A stretch of DNA of 64,000 nucleotides from Lactobacillus isalae (GCF_947539375.1 NZ_OX443569.1:1674001-1738000), one strand, 5' to 3'. Positions 52,641 through 62,846 are shown, numbered from the stretch's first letter. The notes: generated from the sequence alone by a model not told the origin. Translations and numbers: made by a program.

Positions 52641-54449
52641 TTAATGACGTGATGCACCGGACGAAGCATCTTCTTTTGCTTCAACTGGTTCTGCTTCAGT
52701 ATGTTCAGAAGCACCCGATGCAGCATCAGCTTCAACACCATACTTACCTGCAAAGTAACTAAATGGTTTCAAAGCTTGTGCATCATACTTAGCAACGAAT
52801 GCTGGATCATCTAATGTATTCAATTCAGTTGAATATGGCATATCATGAGTGATCTTGCAATCGATTAAAACTGGGCCTTCCATTTGTTGAGCAGCAGCTA
52901 CTGCATCTTCGAATTCTCTCTTAGTACGAACAGTAAAACCTTTTACATTCATACCTTCTGCACTCATTGCCCAATCATTATCTGGTAATTTTACACCTGA
53001 TAGTGGTTGGTGTGATTCATCAACTTGTTCAGCTTCAATGTAGCCTAGAGTTTCATTGGTGAATACCACGTTAATAACATGCATGTTGTAGCGTGCTTGA
53101 GTCAAAAGCTCTTGGTTCATCATGGCAAAACCACCATCTCCGGCTAAGTTCCATACTTCACGATTTGGATAAACTGTTGCTGCAGCTAAGGAAGCTGGAG
53201 CACCATAACCCATGGTTGCGTATAGACCTGAAGTAGTCCACTTTTGATCACCATGTAAGTGCATTAAACGGTCAAAGTTAATATTTACATTACCAACATC
53301 TACAGCAAATACTGCATCATTAGCAGCTTTTTTATTAATTACGTCAAAGATTGGTTCAACTCTCATTGGAATTTCATCAGAATCATTGAAGCTTTCAAGC
53401 CAAGCTTCCCAATTTTCACGATCAGCCAAAGCAGCCTTGTACAATGGTGATTCTGGACGACTTTCACCAGTATCAATTAAAGCCCGTAAAGTCTTCTTAG
53501 AATCTGCTAACATTGGAACAGTCACAGCATGGCGCTTGCCCAATCTCTCAGAATTAATATCAATTTGAATTACCTTTGCCTTAGGATTGAAGAAGAAGAC
53601 TGAGAATGGAGAATTATTACCAACCCAAACAACTAAATCAGCATGAGTTTGAATATCGTTACTTGGCTTAGCACCAACACGACCAATTGAACCCATATAT
53701 GCTGGAAATTCATCTTCAACAATTCCCTTTCCTAGTACTGATGAAACTAATGGCATCTTAAATTTATCAGAAAATTCCTTTAATTCTTCACTAGCATCTT
53801 CAGCACCATGACCAAAGTAAACAATTGGATTTTCGGCATTATTAATCAATTCAAGTGCCTTATCAATTTGTTCCTTACGAGGTGCAGGGAAGTTAGGTAC
53901 AACTTTATGTGCCGCAGCATTATTACGGAAGTTATCTTCAATCTTATCCCACCCAAAGTCTTTAGGCAAAATTAAAACTGCTGGGCCCTTTTTTTGATAA
54001 GCTTGGCGAATTGCTTCATCCATCAAAACCGGAATAGATTCAGCCGTTTTTGCTTGGTGATTCCAAACAGCAACAGGATCAAACCATGGCTTTTCATCAA
54101 AGGCTTGGAAGAAGTCGATATCTTGACGACTTGTTGGAACATTAGCGACAATTGCAACCATTGGAGTCTTATCGTATTTTGCATCATAAAGTCCATTCAT
54201 CAAGTGAACAGCACCTGGGCCAGCAGAACCAAAGCACACTCCTACCTTACCGCTAATTTTATATTCAGCAGAAGCTGCTAAAGCACCAGCTTCTTCATGT
54301 CTTACTTCAATAAATTTTATCTTATCTCTCCAGTTATGAATTGCATTCATTGTTGAGTCGAATGAACCACCTGGAAAACCATATATATGATCAATACCCC
54401 AGTCATATAAGACTTGGAACATTGCATCTGAGCCACTAATTTTTGTCAT
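52641..54449 (-). CDS. pox: Pyruvate oxidase with two C-terminal SGAS motifs
   Basis: A 602-residue TPP/FAD enzyme converting pyruvate, phosphate and O2 to acetyl-phosphate, CO2 and H2O2. The TPP glutamate lies in EVRHEEAGALAA (about residue 51), the FAD domain in the middle, and the TPP-binding GDGGFAMMNQEL near 440. After the family ending (LKPFSYFAGKYGVE) come about 30 extra residues holding DAASGASEH and the terminal DASSGASRH. The last four residues plus SG are identical to the end of lactate oxidase. All match the ApbE flavinylation consensus. ATG 54449 follows AAGGAGATGCTTATCGACT, a long spacing. A cre site lies upstream. Confidence 0.93.
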   Translation of the reverse strand: MTKISGSDAMFQVLYDWGIDHIYGFPGGSFDSTMNAIHNWRDKIKFIEVRHEEAGALAASAEYKISGKVGVCFGSAGPGAVHLMNGLYDAKYDKTPMVAIVANVPTSRQDIDFFQAFDEKPWFDPVAVWNHQAKTAESIPVLMDEAIRQAYQKKGPAVLILPKDFGWDKIEDNFRNNAAAHKVVPNFPAPRKEQIDKALELINNAENPIVYFGHGAEDASEELKEFSDKFKMPLVSSVLGKGIVEDEFPAYMGSIGRVGAKPSNDIQTHADLVVWVGNNSPFSVFFFNPKAKVIQIDINSERLGKRHAVTVPMLADSKKTLRALIDTGESRPESPLYKAALADRENWEAWLESFNDSDEIPMRVEPIFDVINKKAANDAVFAVDVGNVNINFDRLMHLHGDQKWTTSGLYATMGYGAPASLAAATVYPNREVWNLAGDGGFAMMNQELLTQARYNMHVINVVFTNETLGYIEAEQVDESHQPLSGVKLPDNDWAMSAEGMNVKGFTVRTKREFEDAVAAAQQMEGPVLIDCKITHDMPYSTELNTLDDPAFVAKYDAQALKPFSYFAGKYGVEADAASGASEHTEAEPVEAKEDASSGASRH

Positions 54450-54512
54450 AGTCGATAAGCATCTCCTTAATGATTTTTCTTACACCTTGATTAAAGCACA
54501 TTTATTAACTAA

Positions 54513-54527
54513 TTGAAAGCGTTTGCC
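54513..54527 (+). promoter_or_regulatory. cre site upstream of pox
   Basis: TTGAAAGCGTTTGCC matches WTGNAANCGNWNNCW at 14 of 15 positions, 64 bases before the start codon. CcpA control of pox is known in Lactobacillus plantarum. The rest of the 250-base gap to 54701 is AT-rich and ends in the mnmG terminator. Confidence 0.75.
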
Positions 54528-54654
54528 ATAGTTGATAGATCAAGATTTGGAGCATTATCAAAAATAATTATTTCACAAACTATTTATCTTTTTATCTACC
54601 TTATCGTTAAATCACAATTTCGAGGTGTGATTAAGTGATCATACTCAATAAAAA

Positions 54655-54690
54655 AAAGCAAAAAAACTTTTTTCGTTTTTTTGCTTTAAT
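54655..54690 (-). terminator. Terminator after mnmG
   Basis: AGCAAAAAAAC and GTTTTTTTGCT with a TTTTTTC loop; T-rich on the minus strand. Confidence 0.75.
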
Positions 54691-54701
54691 TACTTAATTA
54701 T

Positions 54702-56597
54702 TTATTTTTTTATTTTAGCAATTCGACCTTGTTGAATATAGGCAGTTAAAATTGCCAAATCAGCTGGATTTACTCCAGAAATTCTTTCAGCTTGAGCAAT
54801 AGATTCAGGACGAATCTTTTCAAATTTTTGACGTGCTTCAGTAGCTAAACTTGGGATTGCATTGTAGTCAATATCTACTGGAATCTTCTTTGATTCAAGA
54901 CGGTGCAAGCGGTCAACCAAAGTCTTTTCCTTTTTAATATATCCTTCATATTTCAATGCAATTTCAACTTGTTCTTTGACATAACGATCAGTAGCTAGAG
55001 TTTGACCACTTAGCCTTTCAACTGCATCAAAGGTTACACGTGGACGCTTCAAGAAAGCCGCACCGCTAACTCCTGCATTTAAACGATCCTGCTTAACGCT
55101 AGCTAAATATTCTTGTACTTCATCAGTCGGATGAATGGTAACATTTTCAATAGCTTTCATTGCCCGGGAAATAGCTTGCTTTTTAGCTTCAAATTCAGCA
55201 TAGCGTTCGTCTGAAATCAAGCCTAACTTATGCCCCTTCTCAGTTAAACGCAAATCTGCATTATCATGACGAAGAAGAAGACGATATTCTGCTCTACTTG
55301 TTAATAAGCGATAAGGCTCATTAGTTCCCTTAGTTACCAAGTCGTCAATCAAGACACCAATATATGCTTCATCTCTTTGCAAAGTAAAGCCGGGCTTATT
55401 TTGAGCACTTAAAGCCGCATTGATTCCTGCAATTAAACCTTGTCCAGCTGCTTCCTCATATCCTGAAGTTCCGTTCATCTGTCCAGCGGTAAATAAATGC
55501 TTAATATTCTTAGTCTCTAAAGTGTGTTTTAATTGCCAAGGCTCAATTACATCGTATTCAATTGCGTATCCAGGACGCATTAATTCAGCCTTCTCTAATC
55601 CAGCCACACTATGAAGCATCTTTAATTGCACTTCTTCAGGCATTGAAGTAGAAAAGTCCCCTACGTATATTTCCTTAGTATTACGGCCTTCTGGTTCTAA
55701 AAAGATTTGGTGACGATCTTTATCGGCAAAACGTACTACTTTATCTTCAATTGAAGGACAATAACGTGGACCTACACCTTTAATAACTCCCGAAAACATT
55801 GGTGCCCGATCAAGATTGGCGCGAATAATATCATGAGTTATTGTATTCGTATAGGTCATGTAACAAGACATCTGATCTTCCAAATAATCGCTATCTTTAC
55901 TAGTGTAAGAGAAGTGTCTTGGTTCCTTATCTCCAGGCTCTTCTTGAGTCTTTGAATAGTCAACTGTATTTCCATCAACACGAGGAGGAGTTCCCGTTTT
56001 AAAACGACGCAGCTTAAAGCCTAATTTTTCAAGATTTTCAGGCAACTTAATAGATGGTAAAGAATTATTAGGGCCAGAAGAGTAAGTCAATTCACCAATA
56101 ATAATCTTTCCTCTCGCAGCGGTTCCAGTAGTCAAAACTACACTTTTAGCATAATATTTTGCACCAGTATTAGTGATTAATCCTTTACATACTCCATCTT
56201 CAACGATCAATTCATCTGCAACAGCTTGTCGCAAAGTTAAATTAGGCTCATTTTCAATGGTATCTTTCATATGTTCATGATATTGCCACTTATCTGCCTG
56301 TGCGCGCAATGCTCTAACAGCTGGACCCTTTCCTGTATTAAGCATTCTCATTTGAATGTAAGTGGCATCAATATTTTTACCCATTTGTCCGCCAAGAGCA
56401 TCAATTTCCCGAACAACGGTACCCTTTGCAGGACCTCCAACAGATGGATTACATGGCATGAAAGCAACCATGTCCAAATTAATAGTTAAAAGAAGCGTTT
56501 TTTCTCCCATACGAGCAGATGCCAAGGCAGCCTCTACTCCCGCATGACCAGCTCCAACGACTATTACATCGTATTCATTTGATTCATAAGTTTTCAT
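54702..56597 (-). CDS. mnmG: tRNA uridine-5-carboxymethylaminomethyl modification enzyme MnmG
   Basis: A 631-residue FAD enzyme (formerly GidA). The N-terminal FAD motif [16 protein letters not shown] (residues 9-24), the conserved [26 protein letters not shown]-like stretch and a C-terminal helical domain that docks MnmE are all visible. With MnmE it modifies the wobble uridine of tRNAs reading codons ending in A or G. ATG 56597 ([11 protein letters not shown]) follows TAGGATAAAA. It lies seven bases after mnmE, in one transcript. Confidence 0.96.
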   Translation of the reverse strand: MKTYESNEYDVIVVGAGHAGVEAALASARMGEKTLLLTINLDMVAFMPCNPSVGGPAKGTVVREIDALGGQMGKNIDATYIQMRMLNTGKGPAVRALRAQADKWQYHEHMKDTIENEPNLTLRQAVADELIVEDGVCKGLITNTGAKYYAKSVVLTTGTAARGKIIIGELTYSSGPNNSLPSIKLPENLEKLGFKLRRFKTGTPPRVDGNTVDYSKTQEEPGDKEPRHFSYTSKDSDYLEDQMSCYMTYTNTITHDIIRANLDRAPMFSGVIKGVGPRYCPSIEDKVVRFADKDRHQIFLEPEGRNTKEIYVGDFSTSMPEEVQLKMLHSVAGLEKAELMRPGYAIEYDVIEPWQLKHTLETKNIKHLFTAGQMNGTSGYEEAAGQGLIAGINAALSAQNKPGFTLQRDEAYIGVLIDDLVTKGTNEPYRLLTSRAEYRLLLRHDNADLRLTEKGHKLGLISDERYAEFEAKKQAISRAMKAIENVTIHPTDEVQEYLASVKQDRLNAGVSGAAFLKRPRVTFDAVERLSGQTLATDRYVKEQVEIALKYEGYIKKEKTLVDRLHRLESKKIPVDIDYNAIPSLATEARQKFEKIRPESIAQAERISGVNPADLAILTAYIQQGRIAKIKK

Positions 56598-56604
56598 TTT
56601 TATC

Positions 56605-57990
56605 CTACTTTCCAAGACAGAATTGACTAAATAATTGCGTAATTAATTCGTCAGGTGCACTTTCACCAGTGATTTCACCTAAAGTATCCCAAGCATTTTT
56701 TAAATCAATTTGAACTAAGTCTAAAGGCATAGCATCATCAATTCCACTAACTACATCTTCTAGAGATTGTTTAGCTTTAGCTAAAAGGCCGGCTTGTCTT
56801 TGATTAGTTACCAAGATTTGGTTTTGTGAATTTTCTATTCCACTGAAGAATAATTTTTCAATTGCATTTTCAAGTGCATTCATATTCTTTTGCTTCAAAA
56901 TTGAAGTTGCAATAATTGGATTATCAGTGATTTCTTCGATCATTTCCTGGGAAATTTTTGTACCTAAATCTTGCTTGTTCAAAATAATGATCCGCTTTTT
57001 ATTAGCCGTTAAATCCAGTAGTTTCTTATCTTCATCAGTCAGATCTTGACTTGCATCAAGAAGCAAAAGCACTAAGTCAGCTTCGGCAATAGCCTTCTTA
57101 GAACGCTCAACACCAATCTTTTCGACCTTATCTTCTGTATGGTGAATACCGGCTGTATCAATCAATTTTAGCGGCACGCCTTTGACAGAAACGTATTCTT
57201 CAAGTGTATCTCTAGTCGTTCCCGCAATGTCAGTTACGATTGCCTTGTCATCTTGAGTTAAGTAATTTAGAAGCGAAGATTTCCCAACATTTGGTCTTCC
57301 GACAATTGCAGTAGCTAGACCGTTACGAATAATTTTTCCCTCTTGAGCAGTTTTTAGTAATTGGTCAATTTGCTTAGAAACTTCTTGTGCCTTTTTCTTC
57401 ATTTCTTGAGAAGTTAAATCATCCATATCATATTCAGGATAATCAATATTAACTTCTTCATGAGCCATTGTGTCTAAAAGCTCCTGGCGCATTTTTTGGA
57501 TTTTGCCTAATAAACCACCAGCTAATTGAGTCATTGCAACCTGACGAGATTTATCAGTCTTTGCTCGAACGATATCCATTACTGATTCTGCCTGGGTCAA
57601 ATCAATTCGTCCATTCATAAACGCACGCTTAGTGAATTCACCTGGATCAGCCATTCTAGCTCCATTCGCCAAAAGGAGCTGTAAGATATCATTAGTTACA
57701 ATCATTCCCCCATGGCAATTTATTTCTACCATATCTTCTCGAGTAAATGTTTTGGGCGCACGTAATACACTTACCATTGTTTCATCGACAACTTCATTAG
57801 TTTTAGGATCAACAATATGCCCGTAATGAATAGTATGCGTAGGAACTTTAGTTAAGTCCGCTCCCTTAAAAAGCTTGTTCACAATCGCTACCGCATCTTC
57901 ACCAGATAGACGAACAATCGAAATTCCTCCTTCGCCAATAGGAGTAGAAATTGCAGCGATTGTATCAAATTGCGTTAATACTTGTGCCAT
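56605..57990 (-). CDS. mnmE: tRNA modification GTPase MnmE
   Basis: A 461-residue protein: N-terminal tetrahydrofolate-binding domain ([19 protein letters not shown]), helical domain, inserted G domain with GRPNVGKSS (G1, near residue 231), DIAGTTRD and DTAG (G2-G3), NKQD (G4), and the C-terminal CLGK that carries the reactive cysteine. It forms the MnmEG complex that modifies tRNA wobble uridines. AGGTGAAAAA precedes ATG 57990. mnmG follows after seven bases. Confidence 0.96.
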   Translation of the reverse strand: MAQVLTQFDTIAAISTPIGEGGISIVRLSGEDAVAIVNKLFKGADLTKVPTHTIHYGHIVDPKTNEVVDETMVSVLRAPKTFTREDMVEINCHGGMIVTNDILQLLLANGARMADPGEFTKRAFMNGRIDLTQAESVMDIVRAKTDKSRQVAMTQLAGGLLGKIQKMRQELLDTMAHEEVNIDYPEYDMDDLTSQEMKKKAQEVSKQIDQLLKTAQEGKIIRNGLATAIVGRPNVGKSSLLNYLTQDDKAIVTDIAGTTRDTLEEYVSVKGVPLKLIDTAGIHHTEDKVEKIGVERSKKAIAEADLVLLLLDASQDLTDEDKKLLDLTANKKRIIILNKQDLGTKISQEMIEEITDNPIIATSILKQKNMNALENAIEKLFFSGIENSQNQILVTNQRQAGLLAKAKQSLEDVVSGIDDAMPLDLVQIDLKNAWDTLGEITGESAPDELITQLFSQFCLGK

Positions 57991-58017
57991 TTTTTCACCT
58001 ACATAAATATCTAAATA

Positions 58018-58074
58018 AAAAAAGTGCCCACTCCACCACTACAAAAAATAATGATGGATAAAGCACTTTGACTA
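58018..58074 (-). terminator. Terminator between yidC and mnmE
   Basis: AAAGTGC and GCACTTT arms with an inner imperfect CCACTCCA..TGGAT-like stem; a run of Ts follows on the minus strand. Confidence 0.6.
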
Positions 58075-58097
58075 CTTTATCTTAATTTAAAGATAAT

Positions 58098-58973
58098 TTA
58101 TTTTTGTTGTTTACGTCCTAAACGTTTGTATGCGCGACGAACTTTGCGCTGACGTTCACGTTCTTCCTTCTTTTGTTCTTCCAATTCACGTTGATACTTG
58201 AATGGATTTTGCAAAATAAAGGTTTGAACTACTTGGAATAAGTTTGAAATCACCCAGTAAAGGGAAATCGCAGATTGGATACCAATTGCTGACACCCCAA
58301 TAATAAGAGGCATCAAGTATGTCATTCCTTTAGTCATTCCATTTTGTGAGGATTGAGGCGTTGACATCTGACTGATATATGTACTCATAAAAGTAAATAC
58401 AGCTGCCAAGATAGGCATGATGTAATATGGATCGGGACGTCCCAAATCCATCCACAAAAACCGACCATTCTGCAACTGTGGAGTCCGCCAAATTGCTTGA
58501 TACAAGGCATACATAACTGGTAACTGAATTAGCATTGGTAAACATCCAGTATATGGATTAATACCAGCTTCTTTATACAGCTTGCTAGTTTCCTCTTGCA
58601 GCTTTTGGCGTGACTCAACGTCCTTACCAGGATACTTTTTACGCAATGCATCCATCTGTGGTTGCACTTTTTGTTGCTTAGCCATGCTTCTAATAGAAAT
58701 GGCATTCAATGGTAATAATATTATTCTTACTATAATAGTAAAGATAATGATTGCCCAACCATAGGAATCATGAACTAAACTTGCAATCCAAAGAATAAAT
58801 TGGGAAATATAGTAAACAATATACCGATCCCACCAATTGCCACTAGTATGAGAAATAGGAGCAACACTCGATCCATTAGTTGATGCACAGCCTGTAACTA
58901 CTAAAGCTAAGGTAAGCATCCCTAGACCTAATAGAATCAGTTTCCAATTTTTCTTAGACAAATGATTTCTCAC
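58098..58973 (-). CDS. yidC: Membrane insertase YidC/OxaA, lipoprotein form
   Basis: A roughly 291-residue Gram-positive YidC. Signal peptide with lipobox LVVTGC, then five membrane segments of the 60KD_IMP domain including the hydrophilic groove with the conserved Arg (IIVRIILLPLN), the cytoplasmic coiled region (KVQPQMDALRKKYPGKD), and a basic C-terminal tail (REIERKKEERERQRKVRRAYKRL-like). It inserts membrane proteins. I prefer GTG 58973, with GAGG nine bases upstream inside the end of rnpA; a TTG at 58988 would lengthen it by five residues. It overlaps or touches rnpA. Confidence 0.9.
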   Translation of the reverse strand: MRNHLSKKNWKLILLGLGMLTLALVVTGCASTNGSSVAPISHTSGNWWDRYIVYYISQFILWIASLVHDSYGWAIIIFTIIVRIILLPLNAISIRSMAKQQKVQPQMDALRKKYPGKDVESRQKLQEETSKLYKEAGINPYTGCLPMLIQLPVMYALYQAIWRTPQLQNGRFLWMDLGRPDPYYIMPILAAVFTFMSTYISQMSTPQSSQNGMTKGMTYLMPLIIGVSAIGIQSAISLYWVISNLFQVVQTFILQNPFKYQRELEEQKKEERERQRKVRRAYKRLGRKQQK

Positions 58974-58974
58974 T

Positions 58975-59343
58975 CTACTTTTCCTCAATTTCCGTCTCTT
59001 CGTTTGATAAGACTTTAGCTAGCTTTAAGACATGAATAAGATTTTTCTTGGTTCGTCCCATATCAAAATCACGTGCGTAAGGCCGAGCTATTACTAAAAA
59101 GTCTAAATCAGACCTTATCTCTGGTTTAAGCTCTGTCAGTGTAGCACGAATGAACCTTTTAAGGCGATTGCGTGCTACCGCAGTATGACCTACCTTTTTC
59201 CCAACAGAAATTCCAACGCGAAAATGCTTTTGGTTTTCTTTGAGCAAAGTATAGACAACAAAGCCTCTATTAGCCATTGACTGTCCTTCTTTAAAAACTT
59301 TTTGGAAGTCTCTCTCAGTTTTTACACGGTAGCTTTTTCTCAA
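58975..59343 (-). CDS. rnpA: Ribonuclease P protein component
   Basis: A 122-residue basic protein with the RNase P signature [26 protein letters not shown] preceded by RNRLKR. It supports the RNA subunit in maturing tRNA 5' ends. The start is TTG 59343 ([14 protein letters not shown], the family N-terminus) with AAGGA upstream. It lies downstream of rpmH behind a terminator hairpin, which should keep its expression below that of the ribosomal protein. Confidence 0.93.
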   Translation of the reverse strand: MRKSYRVKTERDFQKVFKEGQSMANRGFVVYTLLKENQKHFRVGISVGKKVGHTAVARNRLKRFIRATLTELKPEIRSDLDFLVIARPYARDFDMGRTKKNLIHVLKLAKVLSNEETEIEEK

Positions 59344-59365
59344 TCTGGTTCATCCTTACTTAAAT

Positions 59366-59391
59366 TAAAAAAACCACTGAGCTTCAGTGGC
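59366..59391 (-). terminator. Terminator or attenuator between rpmH and rnpA
   Basis: CCACTGA-AGC-TCAGTGG on the minus strand, followed by seven Ts. It lies directly after the rpmH stop and should end most transcripts there. Confidence 0.85.
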
Positions 59392-59532
59392 TTAAGCAGA
59401 TAAGACTTTTCTACCCTTTTTACGGCGTCTTGCTAAAACCTTACGGCCGTTTGCTGTAGCCATACGCTTCATAAAACCATGAACGCGTGAACGGTGACGC
59501 TTCTTAGGTTGGTAAGTTCTCTTAGTTGACAT
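59392..59532 (-). CDS. rpmH: Ribosomal protein L34
   Basis: A complete 46-residue protein, [20 protein letters not shown] and onward to KKGRKVLSA, the invariant L34 sequence with its very high Arg/Lys content. It is a component of the 50S subunit. ATG 59532 is preceded by ACGGAGGTGCAAC. It is the first gene on the left side of the origin and is co-oriented with replication. Confidence 0.97.
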   Translation of the reverse strand: MSTKRTYQPKKRHRSRVHGFMKRMATANGRKVLARRRKKGRKVLSA

Positions 59533-59582
59533 TAATGTTGCACCTCCGTTTTTCAATGCTTAATAAGCACAATTTCTAAGAT

Positions 59583-59611
59583 AGAATAGCATATTTACGC
59601 TAAAAAACCAA
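59583..59611 (-). promoter_or_regulatory. rpmH promoter
   Basis: On the minus strand TTGGTT (59611-59606) and TATTCT (59588-59583) are 17 bases apart, with TG before the -10 box (extended -10). Confidence 0.65.
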
Positions 59612-59673
59612 GTCCTTATCAAAATTTTCCTAAAAAGAAAAGTAGTTTTTCTAGTATTTTTCAATTTTTATTT

Positions 59674-59993
59674 TGTGGATATCTTTTATAAAAATTTTTA
59701 TTTAGATTTTATCAACAAAATAATTCTCAAAGTTATGCACAATTCACAGCCTGTTTAGAATATAATAAACAACCTGTGCATAATAGTTTTGCACACCTAA
59801 AAAATGCTAATCTAGAGCAAGAAATAAGCCCACAAGTATTTGTGGATAACTTTAATATGAAATTTTATTTCACAGCTCAGTGGATTTTTATTTTTTATTT
59901 TCCACATAGCTGTGAATATGTTAGTTCTTTTTACTCCTTGTGGAAAACTTTTTTAATTCATGCTAAACTTATTTTGACTTATTCTGTGGATAA
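59674..59993. other. oriC part 1: DnaA-box cluster upstream of dnaA
   Basis: Perfect TTATNCACA boxes: 59733-59741 (+), 59775-59783 (-), 59841-59849 (-) and 59985-59993 (-). One-mismatch boxes: 59674-59682 (-), 59787-59795 (+), 59898-59906 (+), 59911-59919 (-) and 59939-59947 (-). The cluster fills the 483 bases between rpmH and dnaA and probably also allows DnaA autoregulation. Confidence 0.9.
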
Positions 59994-60015
59994 TACAGTA
60001 TTTGGAGGAATTTTT

Positions 60016-61380
60016 TTGTTTGATCTAGATAAATTTTGGCAATTTTTCAATGCTGAGATGAAAAAAAGCTACAGCACAGTTGCCTATAATGCTTGGTTTA
60101 AAAATACTAAACCTATTTCCTTTAATAAAAAGACAAAAGAAATGATAATCGCCGTTGAATCTCCAGTTGCAAAGGGATATTGGGAAAAGAACTTAGCTTC
60201 TCAGCTAATTCAAGAAGCTTATGCTTACGCAGATATGGAAATACAACCTAAATTTGAAGTTGCAGGTAAAGAGGGGCCTGAACGCTTAGTTACACCCAAG
60301 CCGAGAGTCAAAACAAACCAGGAGATTTTAGAAGATCGTCGGGACGAGTTTGCACAAGACCTTCAATTAAATAGCAAGTATACTTTTGACACATTTGTTC
60401 AAGGTGAAGGAAATAAACTGGCAGCTGGAGCAGCCTTGGCCGTTGCTGATAATCCCGGAAGTTTTTATAATCCCTTATTTATTTTTGGGGGCGTTGGTTT
60501 AGGTAAAACCCACTTAATGCAAGCAATTGGTCATCAAATGCTTGCCGAGAAACCTCATGCAAAAGTGGTTTATATCCAAAGTGAAACTTTCGTAAATGAC
60601 TTTATTAATTCAATAAAAAACAAAACTCAGGCTGAATTTCGTAACAAATATCGGAACTGTGATCTTTTATTGGTAGATGATATTCAATTTTTCTCAAAAA
60701 AAGAGGGGATTCAAGAAGAATTCTTCCATACTTTTGAGACTCTTTATAATGATCAAAAACAAATCGTTATGACTAGTGATCGTCTGCCAACTGAAATTCC
60801 TGAATTATCAGAGCGTTTAGTTTCGCGATTTGCATGGGGTTTGCAAGTTGAAATTACGCCGCCTGATCTAGAAACTAGAATCGCAATCTTACGTAAAAAA
60901 GCTGAAACAGATGGCTTAGCAATTGATGACAGTACTCTTGATTACATTGCCTCTCAAGTTGATACCAACATTCGAGAACTTGAAGGAGCTTTAGTTAAAG
61001 TTCAAGCACACGCAACAATTGAACGAGAAGATATTAATGTTGATCTAGCCAAAGAAGCTCTAGCAGACTTAAAACTGGTCCAAAAAAATAGGGGACTTCA
61101 AATTTCTAAAATTCAAGAAGTTGTTGCAAATTACTTCCAAACTTCAACTACAGAATTAAAAGGAAAAAAACGTGTAAAACAAATCGTAGTTCCACGTCAA
61201 ATAGCAATGTATCTATCACGTGAATTGACAGATTCAAGTTTGCCTAAAATCGGACAGGAATTTGGTGGCAAAGATCATACTACCGTAATGCATGCTTGCG
61301 ATAAGATTTCTCGCGCCCTAAAAACTGATGCAGAAATTAAAGCAGCTGTGTATGATTTAAAAGCAATGCTTGAACACTAA
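60016..61380 (+). CDS. dnaA: Chromosomal replication initiator DnaA
   Basis: A 454-residue initiator: domain I (FDLDKFWQFFNAEMKKSYST), linker, AAA+ domain with Walker A GGVGLGKTH at about 158-166 and Walker B LLLVDDIQF, and C-terminal domain IV with the DNA-binding signature GGKDHTTVMHACDKI. The start is TTG 60016, directly behind GGAGGAATTTTT and matching family length; the frame stays open upstream to 59776 through the DnaA boxes, but that part is not coding. It binds the boxes on both sides of its gene to open the origin. Confidence 0.95.
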   Translation: MFDLDKFWQFFNAEMKKSYSTVAYNAWFKNTKPISFNKKTKEMIIAVESPVAKGYWEKNLASQLIQEAYAYADMEIQPKFEVAGKEGPERLVTPKPRVKTNQEILEDRRDEFAQDLQLNSKYTFDTFVQGEGNKLAAGAALAVADNPGSFYNPLFIFGGVGLGKTHLMQAIGHQMLAEKPHAKVVYIQSETFVNDFINSIKNKTQAEFRNKYRNCDLLLVDDIQFFSKKEGIQEEFFHTFETLYNDQKQIVMTSDRLPTEIPELSERLVSRFAWGLQVEITPPDLETRIAILRKKAETDGLAIDDSTLDYIASQVDTNIRELEGALVKVQAHATIEREDINVDLAKEALADLKLVQKNRGLQISKIQEVVANYFQTSTTELKGKKRVKQIVVPRQIAMYLSRELTDSSLPKIGQEFGGKDHTTVMHACDKISRALKTDAEIKAAVYDLKAMLEH

Positions 61381-61390
61381 AAGTTAATAA

Positions 61391-61540
61391 CATGTGGATA
61401 ACTTTTACTTTTGTCCACATTTATTAAACATGCAAAAGTCCGTTTTATTCAGGTGTTTGCTAAGTTTCCCACAGATTCCACTGGCCCTACTACTACTTCT
61501 AAGTATTTAAATATATAATTAAATAAACAAAACAAAGTAC
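61391..61540. other. oriC part 2: DnaA boxes, trio element and unwinding region
   Basis: After dnaA: boxes TGTGGATAA (61393-61401), TTGTCCACA (61411-61419) and a weak TTTCCCACA (61466-61474). Next come a GC-rich block TGGCCC, a CTACTACTACTTCT stretch (61487-61500; TAG repeats on the other strand) and an AT-only run to about 61535. The order box, GC block, trios, AT tract is that of the Bacillus subtilis basal unwinding system. Confidence 0.8.
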
Positions 61541-61564
61541 ATATAACTTCACAGGAGGTAAACG

Positions 61565-62695
61565 ATGCAGTTTACAATTAATCGTAATTTATTCCTCGAA
61601 AACCTAAATAATGCAATGCGTGCAATTTCTTCACGTGCTACTATTCCAATATTAAGTGGTATTAAGTTAACCCTTACCGATGAAATGCTTACCTTAACAG
61701 GTAGTGATACTGATATTTCTATTGAGATTCAAATTCCTGTAAATGACGACTTAGTTGTTCAATCTACTGGTTCAATTGTGTTACCTGCTCGCTTCTTTAG
61801 CGAAATCGTTAAAAAATTACCAGGTAAAGATTTTTCATTTGAAGTAAAAGAAAGTTTTCAAACAAAAATCGTTTCTGAAAATACCGAATTTATGATTAAC
61901 GGATTAGACGCTAATAACTATCCACATTTACCAGAAATTTCTACTGATGCTTCATTTAAGATTTCTGGCAAAACGTTTAGAGAAATTATTAACGAAACAG
62001 TTTTTGCTGTTGCTACTCAAGAAAGTCGGCCAACTTTAACCGGTGTTAACTTTATTTTCAATAGTTCATCAATTAAAGCCGTTGCGACAGATAGCCACCG
62101 TCTATCTCAACGTCAAATTTCTCTAGAAAACGGACCACAAACAAGTACAGATTTAATTATTCCAGGAAAAAGCTTAGTAGAATTAGCTAGAATTATTGGT
62201 GAAAGTGATCCCGAAATTACAGTAAATCCAGGTGAAAACCAAGTTTTATTTGAAGTTGGAAATATTGCCTTCTACTCTCGCTTGCTTGATGGCCAATATC
62301 CAGATACTGATCGTTTGATTCCAACAGAATCTACTACTTCTGTTGAATTTGAATTGCCAGTTTTGGCTCGTTCCCTAGAGCGTGCAAGTCTTCTTACTCA
62401 TGAAAGTCGTAATAATGTAGTAAAGATGACCTTGGATGTTCAAAATCAATTAGTTAAACTTCAAGGTGATTCTCCAGAAATTGGTAATGTGGAAGAAGAA
62501 ATTGGTTTTAAGAATCTTGAGGGTGAGGGGCTAACAATTTCCTTCAACCCTGATTACCTAAGAGAAGCTTTACGTGCTTCAATTACAGATTCTATTATCA
62601 TGAACTTCACGCAACCGCTAAGACCATTTACAGTTGTACCGGCAAAACAAGACGTCAACTTTACCCAATTGATTACTCCAGTTAGAACATTTTAG
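61565..62695 (+). CDS. dnaN: DNA polymerase III beta subunit (sliding clamp)
   Basis: A 376-residue clamp with three similar domains of about 125 residues each. Recognisable stretches are AISSRATIPILSGIKL at the N-terminus, AVATDSHRLSQR in domain 2 and the C-terminal PVRTF, which forms the binding pocket edge. It encircles DNA and tethers polymerase III. ATG 61565 follows CACAGGAGGTAAACG. It has its own terminator. Confidence 0.96.
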   Translation: MQFTINRNLFLENLNNAMRAISSRATIPILSGIKLTLTDEMLTLTGSDTDISIEIQIPVNDDLVVQSTGSIVLPARFFSEIVKKLPGKDFSFEVKESFQTKIVSENTEFMINGLDANNYPHLPEISTDASFKISGKTFREIINETVFAVATQESRPTLTGVNFIFNSSSIKAVATDSHRLSQRQISLENGPQTSTDLIIPGKSLVELARIIGESDPEITVNPGENQVLFEVGNIAFYSRLLDGQYPDTDRLIPTESTTSVEFELPVLARSLERASLLTHESRNNVVKMTLDVQNQLVKLQGDSPEIGNVEEEIGFKNLEGEGLTISFNPDYLREALRASITDSIIMNFTQPLRPFTVVPAKQDVNFTQLITPVRTF

Positions 62696-62700
62696 TTTTC

Positions 62701-62731
62701 TGAAAAAGAGCTACTCAGTAGCTCTTTTTTT
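62701..62731 (+). terminator. Terminator after dnaN
   Basis: AAAAGAGCTACT and AGTAGCTCTTTT with a short CAG loop region, followed by Ts. Confidence 0.85.
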
Positions 62732-62846
62732 CTTGTTATACTTAAAAGCTAAATTTAGGCTGATTAAGCGAATTTTTATCTGGTTAAGTATAGCCATATT
62801 AAATTAGGGTAAAATGGCTTAAAAAAGGCTATAATGCGCCATAAAA

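Noticed and set aside
59776-60015. 80-codon N-terminal extension of DnaA
   Set aside because: The stretch is filled with DnaA boxes, has no similarity to DnaA, and TTG 60016 has a strong GGAGGA site and gives the normal protein length.
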